Assembly: GCA_023426765.1 (NCBI GenBank)
Contig: JAEZBW010000636.1
Span: forward strand, 1-9,853
Direction: 5' to 3'
DNA from: Bacillota bacterium
Lineage (GTDB): Bacteria; Bacillota; Clostridia; DSM-8532
DNA length: 9,853 nucleotides
Below the pieces are notes generated by a model. The model was not told where the DNA came from and made no database searches. It worked only from the letters and a program-made list of their open reading frames with translations. Made by a program: the position numbers and the translations under genes. Positions 1 to 7,058 of this stretch are shown one piece after another (the stretch's first letter is position 1; each line of letters begins with the position of its first letter).

Positions 1-516
1 CATGGTGCGATTCTCCCCCACTATACCTGTAAACGCTTTTAAAAGGCTTTCAGCAACATGTTTACGGCGCTCGTACCCGCTAAAGTACCTGCATGAAATA
101 TCCGGCAATACAGATGCTTCAGCCAGGCCGCCGGGTACGTCGCTGTTCACCTCGGACACCGCCCATCCGTCAGTTGTCGGATGAAAATCAAACCGCATTA
201 AGCGGACGTTTCTGCTTCTGTCGTAGTCTGAGAGCCGTTCCACGGCTCTGAATATTTTCCCGGGCAGCCCCAGTTTTTTTACCAAAGACAGTTTGTGAAT
301 GAGCGCCTCTTCCATCCGCATGGTTTCCTCGGATAATTGTTCAGCCCATGCCTCAAGCTGTTGGGCGGTTTCCCTCTCCATCAAAACAACATGCTTTGCA
401 ATGGTATTGTGGTCCCCTACCTGCGGATCCCATTTATAAGCCTTAAATATCACCTGATACCGGTATTCGGAATACTGGTCATCAGGAATTCGAGCCAGCT
501 CAATTGTTTTTTTCAT
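1..516 (-). CDS. Glutathionylspermidine synthase-like ATP-grasp enzyme, N-terminal part (truncated by window edge)
   Basis: The first 172 residues of a protein that runs off the left end of the window without a stop. It begins MKKTIELARIPDD. At residues 108-134 it shows the pattern R-F-D-F, then S-E-V-N-S-D-V-P-G-G-L-A-E-A. This matches the GspS family (PF03738) pattern in which an RFD segment is followed by an E-x-N-x-D-x-P stretch. By that comparison D110, E122 and N124 would be Mg/ATP ligands. The family joins an amine to a glutathione-like or peptide carboxylate using ATP, but stand-alone members such as E. coli YjfC have no settled substrate, so the reaction is open here. The start ATG overlaps the stop of the upstream membrane-protein gene (ATGA), with a GGAG Shine-Dalgarno 7 nt upstream, which implies translational coupling. 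The C-terminal ATP-grasp domain lies outside the window. Family call fairly sure, substrate unknown. Confidence 0.8.
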   Translation of the reverse strand, partial: MKKTIELARIPDDQYSEYRYQVIFKAYKWDPQVGDHNTIAKHVVLMERETAQQLEAWAEQLSEETMRMEEALIHKLSLVKKLGLPGKIFRAVERLSDYDRSRNVRLMRFDFHPTTDGWAVSEVNSDVPGGLAEASVLPDISCRYFSGYERRKHVAESLLKAFTGIVGENRTM

Positions 517-1361
517 AACAGTGCTCCAAAGAATATTGTCCGCATGCTGTCATACATTGGGTTCTCAACCATTGGGTACATCATGACACTAAAAATTGCC
601 AGCAAAACATAGATGCCTCCGCAGAAGATCGCGGCAGTCAGACCACTTTCCTGTGTGTTTTCTCTTAGCTTCGCCTTATTGCTATAATATCGTTCAACCG
701 CAATCGCCAGGGCAGTTAAAGGTAAAACCGGCCATCCAACATAGAACTCCACAATCGTCATGGCAAAAGAAGTCCAGTCCCCGGCAGATGCTCTCCCCAG
801 GATGATCCCGCTTGCGAGCAGATAAAAACCAAAACGAATACCGCAGGGAACATCCCGTTCCACTGTAATTCGTTCAAATATCTGTGTGAAAACATTAAAG
901 ATGCGACCCAAAAAAATCCATGCGATTAATCCCAACCCTCCTGCTATCAAAACGCACCACCATCCCGGGCCGTCACCAATGTTCGCTCCGGAATAGATGA
1001 TAACCAACCCTAGAAATACACCGGCCATTGTAAAGACAGCAGCCTTGTTGTTCAGACTTAAAACATCGTCCCTCCAGGAGATATCAAAATAGTAAAACAC
1101 TAAGCCCAGGCTTAGAAACACACAGGCATAACCCATTAAGACATAAAAGAGGATGTAGAAAAAGCTATCCACTACATCAAATGATGCTAACACGGTCAGT
1201 GTATATACCATGATCGCAAAAGAAACAACGGGCAGAAAACCAAGTATGTATTTTGTCTGCTTACTGTGGTCGGGCGGCCACATTTCCGTCAGTCCATAAT
1301 ACCATTTAAATGCGGATATGCACGTATAAAAGCCCGATAGTAAAAAAATTATTATTTCCAT
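513..1361 (-). CDS. DUF350-like polytopic membrane protein (yjfL-like context)
   Basis: A 282-residue integral membrane protein with about eight hydrophobic spans: near residues 1-18, 38-60, 66-92, 107-127, 134-155, 175-193, 198-222 and 241-264. Two stretches look like tandem repeats of the DUF350 pattern. In each, a polar 'N-x-A' or 'E-R-D-V-P-x-G' entry is followed by a glycine-rich span (residues 104-150 and 168-215). The similarity is by eye and not strong, but the next gene is GspS-like, and DUF350 and GspS-like genes commonly sit together (E. coli yjfL and yjfC), which supports the call. The start is ATG at 1361 with a GGGGAG Shine-Dalgarno 7 nt upstream. It has its own promoter 222 nt upstream, so it is probably expressed apart from the Wadjet operon. 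Its molecular function is unknown. An unrelated membrane protein remains possible. Confidence 0.6.
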   Translation of the reverse strand: MEIIIFLLSGFYTCISAFKWYYGLTEMWPPDHSKQTKYILGFLPVVSFAIMVYTLTVLASFDVVDSFFYILFYVLMGYACVFLSLGLVFYYFDISWRDDVLSLNNKAAVFTMAGVFLGLVIIYSGANIGDGPGWWCVLIAGGLGLIAWIFLGRIFNVFTQIFERITVERDVPCGIRFGFYLLASGIILGRASAGDWTSFAMTIVEFYVGWPVLPLTALAIAVERYYSNKAKLRENTQESGLTAAIFCGGIYVLLAIFSVMMYPMVENPMYDSMRTIFFGALL

Positions 1362-1368
1362 ATAAAAT

Positions 1369-1374
1369 CTCCCC
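1369..1374 (-). promoter_or_regulatory. Ribosome binding site of the DUF350-like gene
   Basis: GGGGAG on the minus strand, 7 nt before the ATG at 1361. The good spacing supports this start over any downstream methionine. Confidence 0.8.
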
Positions 1375-1377
1375 GTC

Positions 1378-1402
1378 GAAGCTTTTTCTGCAGAAACGCT
1401 TC
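1378..1402 (-). promoter_or_regulatory. Leader hairpin just upstream of the DUF350-like gene's ribosome binding site
   Basis: GAAGC (1398-1402) pairs with GCTTC (1378-1382) in the minus-strand RNA, and between them lies the perfect palindrome TTTCTGCAGAAA (1385-1396). The RNA could form a two-step stem with a TGCA loop, ending 3 nt before the GGGGAG site. No T-run follows in the direction of transcription, so it is not a terminator. It could tune translation or be a protein-binding site. Function is inferred from position only. Confidence 0.4.
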
Positions 1403-1470
1403 ACCCTGGACTTCCCGGAACATGTAACGATATATACTTAGCCCCTTACCGTCTAAGCGATTGAGGCAGA

Positions 1471-1500
1471 TTCATATTATGAATGTTCGGAAATCCGGAC
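1471..1500. repeat. Two adjacent small inverted repeats in the leader
   Basis: TTCATA-T-TATGAA (1471-1483, perfect 6-bp arms) is followed after 1 nt by GTTCGG-AAAT-CCGGAC (1485-1500, 6-bp arms with one G-T mismatch). They lie about 75-105 nt downstream of the predicted transcription start of the DUF350-like gene. They could be an operator or RNA structure. Arms this short can arise by chance. Confidence 0.3.
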
Positions 1501-1582
1501 CATCATCACTTATTCTAGTTCCTGTCCCGCAAAAGGATATGGTCTCTGCTAATGAATGATGTTAGCAAATACTTCCTGCCTT

Positions 1583-1611
1583 ATTATAACAACGAATGAA
1601 TCTGCTTGCAA
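1583..1611 (-). promoter_or_regulatory. Sigma-A (sigma70)-type promoter for the DUF350-like/GspS-like pair
   Basis: On the minus strand, TTGCAA (1606-1611) and TATAAT (1583-1588) are separated by exactly 17 nt. The -10 is a perfect consensus and the -35 matches four of six bases (TTGACA). The start of transcription would fall near 1576, giving a leader of about 215 nt before the ATG at 1361. It sits 31 nt past the jetC stop codon, so the downstream pair has an independent and probably strong, housekeeping-type promoter. Confidence 0.75.
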
Positions 1612-1642
1612 ACACAAGTCAGAGATGCCTGCGGACTTCAGC

Positions 1643-4600
1643 TTAGTCCTCGAAGAATTGCATTTGTTTGAAGTCAGATACCCGGTAGAACGCTTTTTCT
1701 AGCGACTCATCCGCTTCTGCGACGTTATCGCCCCGCTTGTACTGTTCGAACTTCAAATATTCATTGTTGCTGGCTGCGGCCTTCCGCACCCGCAGCATAT
1801 ATACCAGATTGAAATTGTTCAGAATGGAGCTTTGCTTCAGGTCGGTAAGGCATATCATCTGAGTCTGGTGTTTTTTCGCTATCTCAAAAAGGGGTTGCAG
1901 TAAATGTTGTGATGATATCGGGCCGAAGGGATTGTCCATAATGAGAACTCGTTTGCCTGTTTTGGTTATTTCTCCTCCTGCCTGATTCTGTGCTGCCTGC
2001 TCTGATGACCGCGTGTAAGCCATCAGTGCCGAAAGCACCGAGAAATATACGACAAATTTCTCCCCGCCGGAGTTCTCACGAATGGCATCTTCCCATACCT
2101 TCATGCGGCTGTTTACCATATTCAGGTCTATTTTAAATACCTGGACGGGAATCCGGGTTGTTCCCAGATAAACGTTCAACAATTCACGGCTTTGGATCAG
2201 CCGCTCGATACTGTTTTGGATTTCTTTCTGGCTTTTCCCTGAGCGGAACTCTTCCCGAATATCCTGAACCGACTTCTCCACGTGGAATTGTATTCGCTGT
2301 CTGGCATTTTCCGTGCTGTCCAGATCCATCTGCACCTTCAGCATGGACACCGGGGTTACCCGTCCTTCCAACCGAACAGAAGATGCCTGTTCAATGCGAC
2401 GAAGCTCTTCATAGATCTTCGCTCCGTGGAACCAGCAGTGCTGCACAACATCAGATCTGCTCTTATCCAGGTTTTCCAGCCGGGCATTCAACATCGAAAT
2501 CTGCTGCTGCAAGATGACAGAATGTTCCTCCATGCGCTCATACAGGTAATAGAACGGCTCATAACTGTCAGAAGCCCGCTCCTGCATTGCATCCAACCCC
2601 TCAAAAAGCTTCTGGAGTAATTCACTTTTCTCTGCATACTCAGAACGAACCTTGTCGTATTCCCGTGTAAATTCTTCTTTCTCCTTGGTGACTTTGTTCC
2701 TGCTCATCTTTAGTGCACTCAATATGGAATCCAACTGTGTGTTCCAATCATCTGCAACGACGAGTTGGGTTGAAAGCTTCACCGCATTCAGGTTTAATTC
2801 ATCACTGATTCGCTGTTTGCTTGTACTAAAATTTGTAAGTTGTATTTTTAAATTGTCGATACGGTTTCTCAGAGCTGTTTCGCGGTTTTTCAGTTCAATA
2901 CGGCGCTGGCGGTAATTGCCGAATATTCCGGTGACCGGCAAGGGCTCGCTCAGTCCGGTTCTCTCCAGCTCAACGTGCGCATTGTTCAGACTGGTTTTTT
3001 TGGATGCTTCCTCTATTTTTGTCTGTTCGGCTAAGGTGCGACAACGTTCATATTCCGTGTGCAGTAAGGGTTTTCTATCTTCCAATGCCTCTTCTGATGT
3101 TTCATCATATAAAGGTAATTCAATATTTTCGGGTACTTTTAATCTTCTCCATTTTTGTTCCTGGTTTAACTTTTCTGCTCTTAACTCTTTGATACGGTTT
3201 TCTATAACCTGCTGTTCCCTTCCTTGTGCATTCAGAATCTCCTGCAGCTGTGCCTCCAGTTCGATGCAAGTTCCAATTTCAGGTTCCTGTCCGGCCTTCA
3301 GGTTAAACCCGGCATATTTGCTTAACCTATCTAAGCTTTCTTTTTCATGAATGCGGCTTTGCAACAGCGCTTCTTTTTGTGCGTCGATTTTTTTTGTCAA
3401 AACATCAATTGTATTTCTGTTCCTTTTAATCTCATTATCTATTTGACTGATTTGTTGGTTGTTATCAGCCCACCTTCGATAGTTCTCTTCATAAGTGGTA
3501 TTCCCTGTGAGATGTTCTTCCCACTGGTGCAGATTATTTTCTGCTTTCTTCCATACTGTATCGGCCTTGGGTATCAGTTTCCCCAGCAGTTCAAGTCTCC
3601 GGCTTTCTTTATCCCTTTTATCCCGCCCCGCTTCTTTCTGTAGTTCCCGGTTTTCCTCCAAAGCTTGAGTGACACGCTTTAAAATAGTCTCCTGAGTGTC
3701 CTTCCAGCTGGGTTCATACGGATAAGATTCAACTATTTGAATGTCTTTCGCCAGACGCATATTGGCTTCACGCAAATTTTCAACAGAAGCCTTCAACTCG
3801 TTACATTTATTCTGTGTTTCTTCCATAATGCAGCCGGTTGTTTCAGGATCCAATGCATCACGGTTGTATAGCGCAGCCAGCACCGTATTTTTGGATAGTT
3901 CCACAGCCCTTCCATCCCAAGGCCCGGAGGTTGCAGTTTGAACCTCTGTTTCATCCATACCTGTTTTCTCTGCTGTATTTGGCTCTCTTAAGGATGTAAT
4001 ATCTGTTGAACCAGCTGAATCCGTTGGTTCCGCGGTAAAGACTTCGCCTGTTGATCCTGTAATTCCGCTTTTCAGTGCTTCATAGGTCATAATCGGTGCA
4101 ACACCGCGTCTGACCTCACTTCGCATAGTTTCCGGCAGTATTTTAAGATCTTCCGGAGCAAGCAGAATTGCATACGGCAGTAAAGGTATCTTTTGCAGGA
4201 TTAGTTCCCTGGCTTGTGTATTTAACCTGCGAAGATAATCTTCCCCGGTTTGATAGGCAATATTTGCATCCGACAGATACTGCAGCCATTCGCTCTGAAC
4301 ATGGAAACGGCCAAAACGTAAATCCTCCGCCAAAGCTGAAAGCACATGCAGTTCTCTTTCATTTGCAGAAATTCTGTTTTGAAGCTCTGAATAGCGCCTG
4401 TTGAGTTCATTGAGGGCCTTTTCTTTCTCACTGTTTTCAGGCAGTCCGTTCTCTTTCATCGCTTTCCGATATTCTTCCGTCTTTTCGTGGTACTTGGTCA
4501 GAGCCATTTCAAGCTGGTTTTGCTGCTTTTCAAAATCCTGTTCCGCACCTTTTAAGATTGTTAACTGATCGTCAATATTTAAAATATCCTTGTTAAGAAT

Positions 4601-6217
4601 CGTTTCTTCCTGTAACAAACTTTGTTTTATCTTCCCGGCATCAAGAAGTCTCTTTCCAAGAGAGGCGGTTATGCGTGAACTCTCTTGTTCTGAGAGTTCT
4701 CCGGCAAGATTACGCACCGGATTGACTCCGAGTTCTTTCATCAGCTTTTCTTCCTGAGCAGTATAAATATCAATGTGACTTTTCCGCTTGTCCTGTTCAT
4801 TCCGTAACTCTTTAATACGCTTTTCAAGCTGGACGATACTATCCTTTATGCGTTCCTGCTCATTTTTTTGTTCATCCTCCTGCTTTTCCAGTTCTTCACG
4901 TTTAGCAGCATGCAAGCTCGCTCTTTCCTGCCAGCGGATATGCAGCGAAGCCTTCAGCCTGTCGATTTTACCCGTCGTTTCCTGATCGCTTTCAAGGTTT
5001 CGTTTTTGTTCCTCCAGTGTCGCGATCCTGGTTTCATATATATTGATTTCCTGGCGGATTCGTGCGGCCTGCATCAATAACAACTGCTGGGAAATCTCAT
5101 CAAATGCGGATTTCGCAATATTTTGTGCTTTGTCTGCCTTCCTGTAATTCTCATCGGCCTGTGCCCAGGCTTCATAGGCTGCATGATAATCGGCAGAGCG
5201 CTCTTCCTGTTCAATCCGGGTATATTGCAATGGAAATCCGTCAAGCTCTTCCTTCGCTTCCACACATGCCGCATTCTTGTCCATCTCCTGCCGGCTAAGC
5301 CAGACATGAAAAGCGGCCAGCCTGGATTCGCTGTCACCAACCGATTCAAGCAATTTCGCCAGTGTGGATGTATTCTCCTTCAACCCGTCAAACCTGGGTG
5401 AAAACGAAGCAAGGACGTGTTTTTCCTGTAAAAACGCCTCACTGTTCAAGGTATCCTTCAGAAGGTTTTCAAACATCTGTTGAAGATCTTTTTCGTCACT
5501 GGAGCTTTTACCCGATGGTGAAAGACCTTTCTCAACCGTGCGGATCAGCCATTCGTTCAAAAGCTGATCTGACGTTTTGCATTTCGAAAAGATCTCCTCC
5601 AGGCCGCCTTCGCTGTCATTGATCCGTACCAGCACATGTTTCCATTCATCCTGTGAAATACCATATTGCACAAGCTTGCGTCGGTGATCCTCCAACTCAT
5701 CCTGCGGAAAGTAGCTGATGTTTAACGGATCTTTCCTTCTTGCCTCCTGCATCATTTCCTGAACCTGTTTGTATGGTGTGATGTGCAGAAGACCGTCTTC
5801 CTTTCGGATTAAATCAATATTCGCCAGATCATATTCATTAACCTGTGTATATCGGCACAGGAAACAAAACAGACGGATGCGTCCCTTATCATCTTCGTCA
5901 GCGGCACGGTTTTCCACAGGTGCAAGGGCAATACCGGTCAGCAGGTACCCTCCGGCTCCATCCAGCTTCCATTCCACCAGAACATATGCAGGAGTTTTTT
6001 TCTTCCGGAAGAAATCTGCAATCGGACGGTTCTGGATTTTTGCCCGCGGAACGATGGGCTGAAGAATGAGCTGAACCAGAACACTCTTTCCGCCTCCATT
6101 GGCCAGGTTTAGCAGTGCATTTTCACCACCATGAAAATGAAAGGTTTCATCCAGAATATGTCGTGCATCATTGTTATAAGAGAAGTTGATAATACGGATT
6201 CGATGGATACAAGGCAT
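1643..6217 (-). CDS. jetC: Wadjet subunit JetC: MukB-like SMC ATPase
   Basis: A 1524-residue SMC-type ATPase, the size of MukB (about 1480). The N-terminal head has a Walker A at residues 37-46 (NLANGGGKSV, with K44 and S45). Long charged heptad-rich arms run from about 230-640 and 800-1370. The intervening hinge (about 640-800) contains a Ser/Thr/acid-rich insert at 720-766. The C-terminal head has the ABC signature SGGEK at 1383-1387 and Walker B VLIMD at 1424-1428, followed by N1429-P-F-G. In most ABC/SMC ATPases a catalytic Glu follows the Asp, so here it is replaced by Asn. In Wadjet the JetC dimer drives DNA loop extrusion with JetA and JetB. The ATG at 6217 has AGGAAGGG 8 nt upstream and an in-frame TAA further upstream, which fixes the start. 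Unlike the other jet genes, it is separated from its predecessor by 147 nt. Confidence 0.93.
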   Translation of the reverse strand: MPCIHRIRIINFSYNNDARHILDETFHFHGGENALLNLANGGGKSVLVQLILQPIVPRAKIQNRPIADFFRKKKTPAYVLVEWKLDGAGGYLLTGIALAPVENRAADEDDKGRIRLFCFLCRYTQVNEYDLANIDLIRKEDGLLHITPYKQVQEMMQEARRKDPLNISYFPQDELEDHRRKLVQYGISQDEWKHVLVRINDSEGGLEEIFSKCKTSDQLLNEWLIRTVEKGLSPSGKSSSDEKDLQQMFENLLKDTLNSEAFLQEKHVLASFSPRFDGLKENTSTLAKLLESVGDSESRLAAFHVWLSRQEMDKNAACVEAKEELDGFPLQYTRIEQEERSADYHAAYEAWAQADENYRKADKAQNIAKSAFDEISQQLLLMQAARIRQEINIYETRIATLEEQKRNLESDQETTGKIDRLKASLHIRWQERASLHAAKREELEKQEDEQKNEQERIKDSIVQLEKRIKELRNEQDKRKSHIDIYTAQEEKLMKELGVNPVRNLAGELSEQESSRITASLGKRLLDAGKIKQSLLQEETILNKDILNIDDQLTILKGAEQDFEKQQNQLEMALTKYHEKTEEYRKAMKENGLPENSEKEKALNELNRRYSELQNRISANERELHVLSALAEDLRFGRFHVQSEWLQYLSDANIAYQTGEDYLRRLNTQARELILQKIPLLPYAILLAPEDLKILPETMRSEVRRGVAPIMTYEALKSGITGSTGEVFTAEPTDSAGSTDITSLREPNTAEKTGMDETEVQTATSGPWDGRAVELSKNTVLAALYNRDALDPETTGCIMEETQNKCNELKASVENLREANMRLAKDIQIVESYPYEPSWKDTQETILKRVTQALEENRELQKEAGRDKRDKESRRLELLGKLIPKADTVWKKAENNLHQWEEHLTGNTTYEENYRRWADNNQQISQIDNEIKRNRNTIDVLTKKIDAQKEALLQSRIHEKESLDRLSKYAGFNLKAGQEPEIGTCIELEAQLQEILNAQGREQQVIENRIKELRAEKLNQEQKWRRLKVPENIELPLYDETSEEALEDRKPLLHTEYERCRTLAEQTKIEEASKKTSLNNAHVELERTGLSEPLPVTGIFGNYRQRRIELKNRETALRNRIDNLKIQLTNFSTSKQRISDELNLNAVKLSTQLVVADDWNTQLDSILSALKMSRNKVTKEKEEFTREYDKVRSEYAEKSELLQKLFEGLDAMQERASDSYEPFYYLYERMEEHSVILQQQISMLNARLENLDKSRSDVVQHCWFHGAKIYEELRRIEQASSVRLEGRVTPVSMLKVQMDLDSTENARQRIQFHVEKSVQDIREEFRSGKSQKEIQNSIERLIQSRELLNVYLGTTRIPVQVFKIDLNMVNSRMKVWEDAIRENSGGEKFVVYFSVLSALMAYTRSSEQAAQNQAGGEITKTGKRVLIMDNPFGPISSQHLLQPLFEIAKKHQTQMICLTDLKQSSILNNFNLVYMLRVRKAAASNNEYLKFEQYKRGDNVAEADESLEKAFYRVSDFKQMQFFED
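3920..4060 (-). other. Ser/Thr/acid-rich insert in the JetC hinge
   Basis: Codons 720-766 of jetC encode a stretch dominated by T, S, E, D, G and A with almost no large hydrophobic residues (for example TGEVFTAEPTDSAGSTD). It interrupts the otherwise folded-looking hinge between 'APIMTYEALKSG' and 'GRAVELSKNTVLAALYN'. It looks like a disordered loop projecting from the hinge. Confidence 0.6.
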
Positions 6218-6225
6218 GGTTTCAT

Positions 6226-6233
6226 CCCTTCCT
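6226..6233 (-). promoter_or_regulatory. Ribosome binding site of jetC
   Basis: AGGAAGGG on the minus strand, 8 nt before the jetC ATG. It directly abuts the 3' arm of the inverted repeat at 6234-6261, so folding of that hairpin could affect ribosome access. Confidence 0.8.
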
Positions 6234-6278
6234 GTTTTCGTTCGTCCTTTTTAACGAAAACGTTGCGAAGATTTTCGT
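6234..6278 (-). promoter_or_regulatory. Two mutually exclusive hairpins in the jetB-jetC gap
   Basis: In the minus-strand RNA three segments occur in order: ACGAAAA (6272-6278), CGTTTTCGTT (6253-6262) and AACGAAAAC (6234-6242). The middle segment can pair with the first (7 bp, 11-nt loop) or with the third (9 perfect bp, 10-nt loop), but not both. The second hairpin ends right against the jetC Shine-Dalgarno. No T-run follows, so it does not look like an intrinsic terminator. It may control jetC translation, act as a processing site, or, as DNA, be a repressor site with repeated AACGAAAA half-sites. The pairing is directly visible; the role is inferred. Confidence 0.5.
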
Positions 6279-6364
6279 ACCTGTATATGGCTACCCGGAT
6301 CTTTTTCGTCTGCCGCCAGGATAATTCGAATCGTCGGTCAGTTGTTAACGGCTTCCATAATGTT

Positions 6365-7057
6365 TCACTGCAACGCTTCAAAAACAGCATGTATCTCTAA
6401 AATTCTTGCGTCTGACAGATAGTAATTTAACATCAGATCATCCAGTTTTTTTGTCGGCCTTATTTCCCGGTCTTCGTCGGCTAGACGGATCAGCTTTTGC
6501 TCGACCAGCAGATTTAATGCATTCATCACGGTCCCTTCTTTTGTTTTGCGTTTTCCTTCTTCATAAATCTGTTTACTGGTCCATAGTTCAGCTATCCGTT
6601 GAAAATTCACTGAAACCTTATCCTCAAGCTCTTCCGATAAGTTCTTATCTGAAAGAATGGCCTGAAACCGGCCGTCCACTTCCTGAACCAGGGTTGCCAC
6701 GCGTATAAATTCCCTCTGCTTCGGGTTTTGGTTATGGCCTCCATAAAAGGCGTTCAGCAAAACCATGATGATATAACACAGCAGAAACCCATCGGCCTTT
6801 TGCCCATCCGAGCCGGTCCATCGTCTGAAATCCCTGCCGAAAAATCCAAACAGGCTGTTTTCACTGTTTGGGCAAAGATAAAACGCGTTGGATGCATCCA
6901 CCAGGTGAAATTCCAGTTCTTCTTCAAGCATCGACAAAATGGCTCGAATCTCTGGGGTCTTCAAGTCAAGATACATCTCCCTGTCGTTGTCATTGTTTAC
7001 TACGCCTTCCTGCAGCAAAACCCTAAGAATCCGGGTCGCCCGGATCATTTGTTCCAT
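6365..7057 (-). CDS. jetB: Wadjet subunit JetB: MukE-like winged-helix protein (DUF6063-like)
   Basis: A 230-residue protein, close in size to MukE (about 225). The N-terminal third (residues 1-62) reads as a winged helix with an 'EIRAILSMLEEELEF' helix and a strand 'FHLVDASNAFYLCPN'. A central hydrophobic helical part follows ('FLLCYIIMVLLNAFY'), then a second winged helix near residues 165-205 ('TVMNALNLLVEQKLIRLADEDREIRPTKKLDDLM'). In Wadjet, JetB binds the JetA kleisin and DNA within the SMC complex. Its ATG comes 1 nt after the jetA stop (TGACATG), with GGCGGAG just upstream inside jetA, so translation is probably coupled to jetA. The assignment rests on size, fold pattern and position between jetA and jetC; the sequence family itself is weakly conserved. 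No transmembrane or signal segment is seen. Confidence 0.85.
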   Translation of the reverse strand: MEQMIRATRILRVLLQEGVVNNDNDREMYLDLKTPEIRAILSMLEEELEFHLVDASNAFYLCPNSENSLFGFFGRDFRRWTGSDGQKADGFLLCYIIMVLLNAFYGGHNQNPKQREFIRVATLVQEVDGRFQAILSDKNLSEELEDKVSVNFQRIAELWTSKQIYEEGKRKTKEGTVMNALNLLVEQKLIRLADEDREIRPTKKLDDLMLNYYLSDARILEIHAVFEALQ

Positions 7058-7058
7058 G

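Larger units (their letters stand above)
1362..1642 (-). other. Intergenic region between jetC and the DUF350-like gene
   Basis: 281 nt with no recognisable gene. It contains the minus-strand promoter (1583-1611), a leader of roughly 215 nt, and three small dyads: 1378-1402; TTCATA-T-TATGAA at 1471-1483; and GTTCGG-AAAT-CCGGAC at 1485-1500, which has one mismatch that becomes a G-U pair in RNA. No GC-rich hairpin followed by a T-run was found after the jetC stop, so jetC transcripts may read into the downstream pair. Confidence 0.7.

Noticed and set aside
1590..1642. Possible jetC terminator
   Set aside because: Only a weak CTTG/CAAG dyad is present, without a GC-rich stem or T-run, and it overlaps the downstream promoter.
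2916..3350. Plus-strand open frame of 144 codons antisense to jetC
   Set aside because: It is a Ser/Cys/Phe-rich translation typical of the reverse of a coiled-coil gene, with no convincing start context. The same holds for the other plus-strand frames inside 1643-9767.
1643..6217. Housekeeping MukB or SbcC/RecN-type protein rather than JetC
   Set aside because: The adjacent kleisin-like, MukE-like and DUF2220 Toprim genes are the Wadjet set. MukBEF operons lack the Toprim nuclease.
6109..6390. 93-codon minus-strand frame spanning the jetB-jetC gap
   Set aside because: It overlaps the end of jetB and the start of jetC in another frame, begins inside jetB without its own good ribosome site, and resembles no family.
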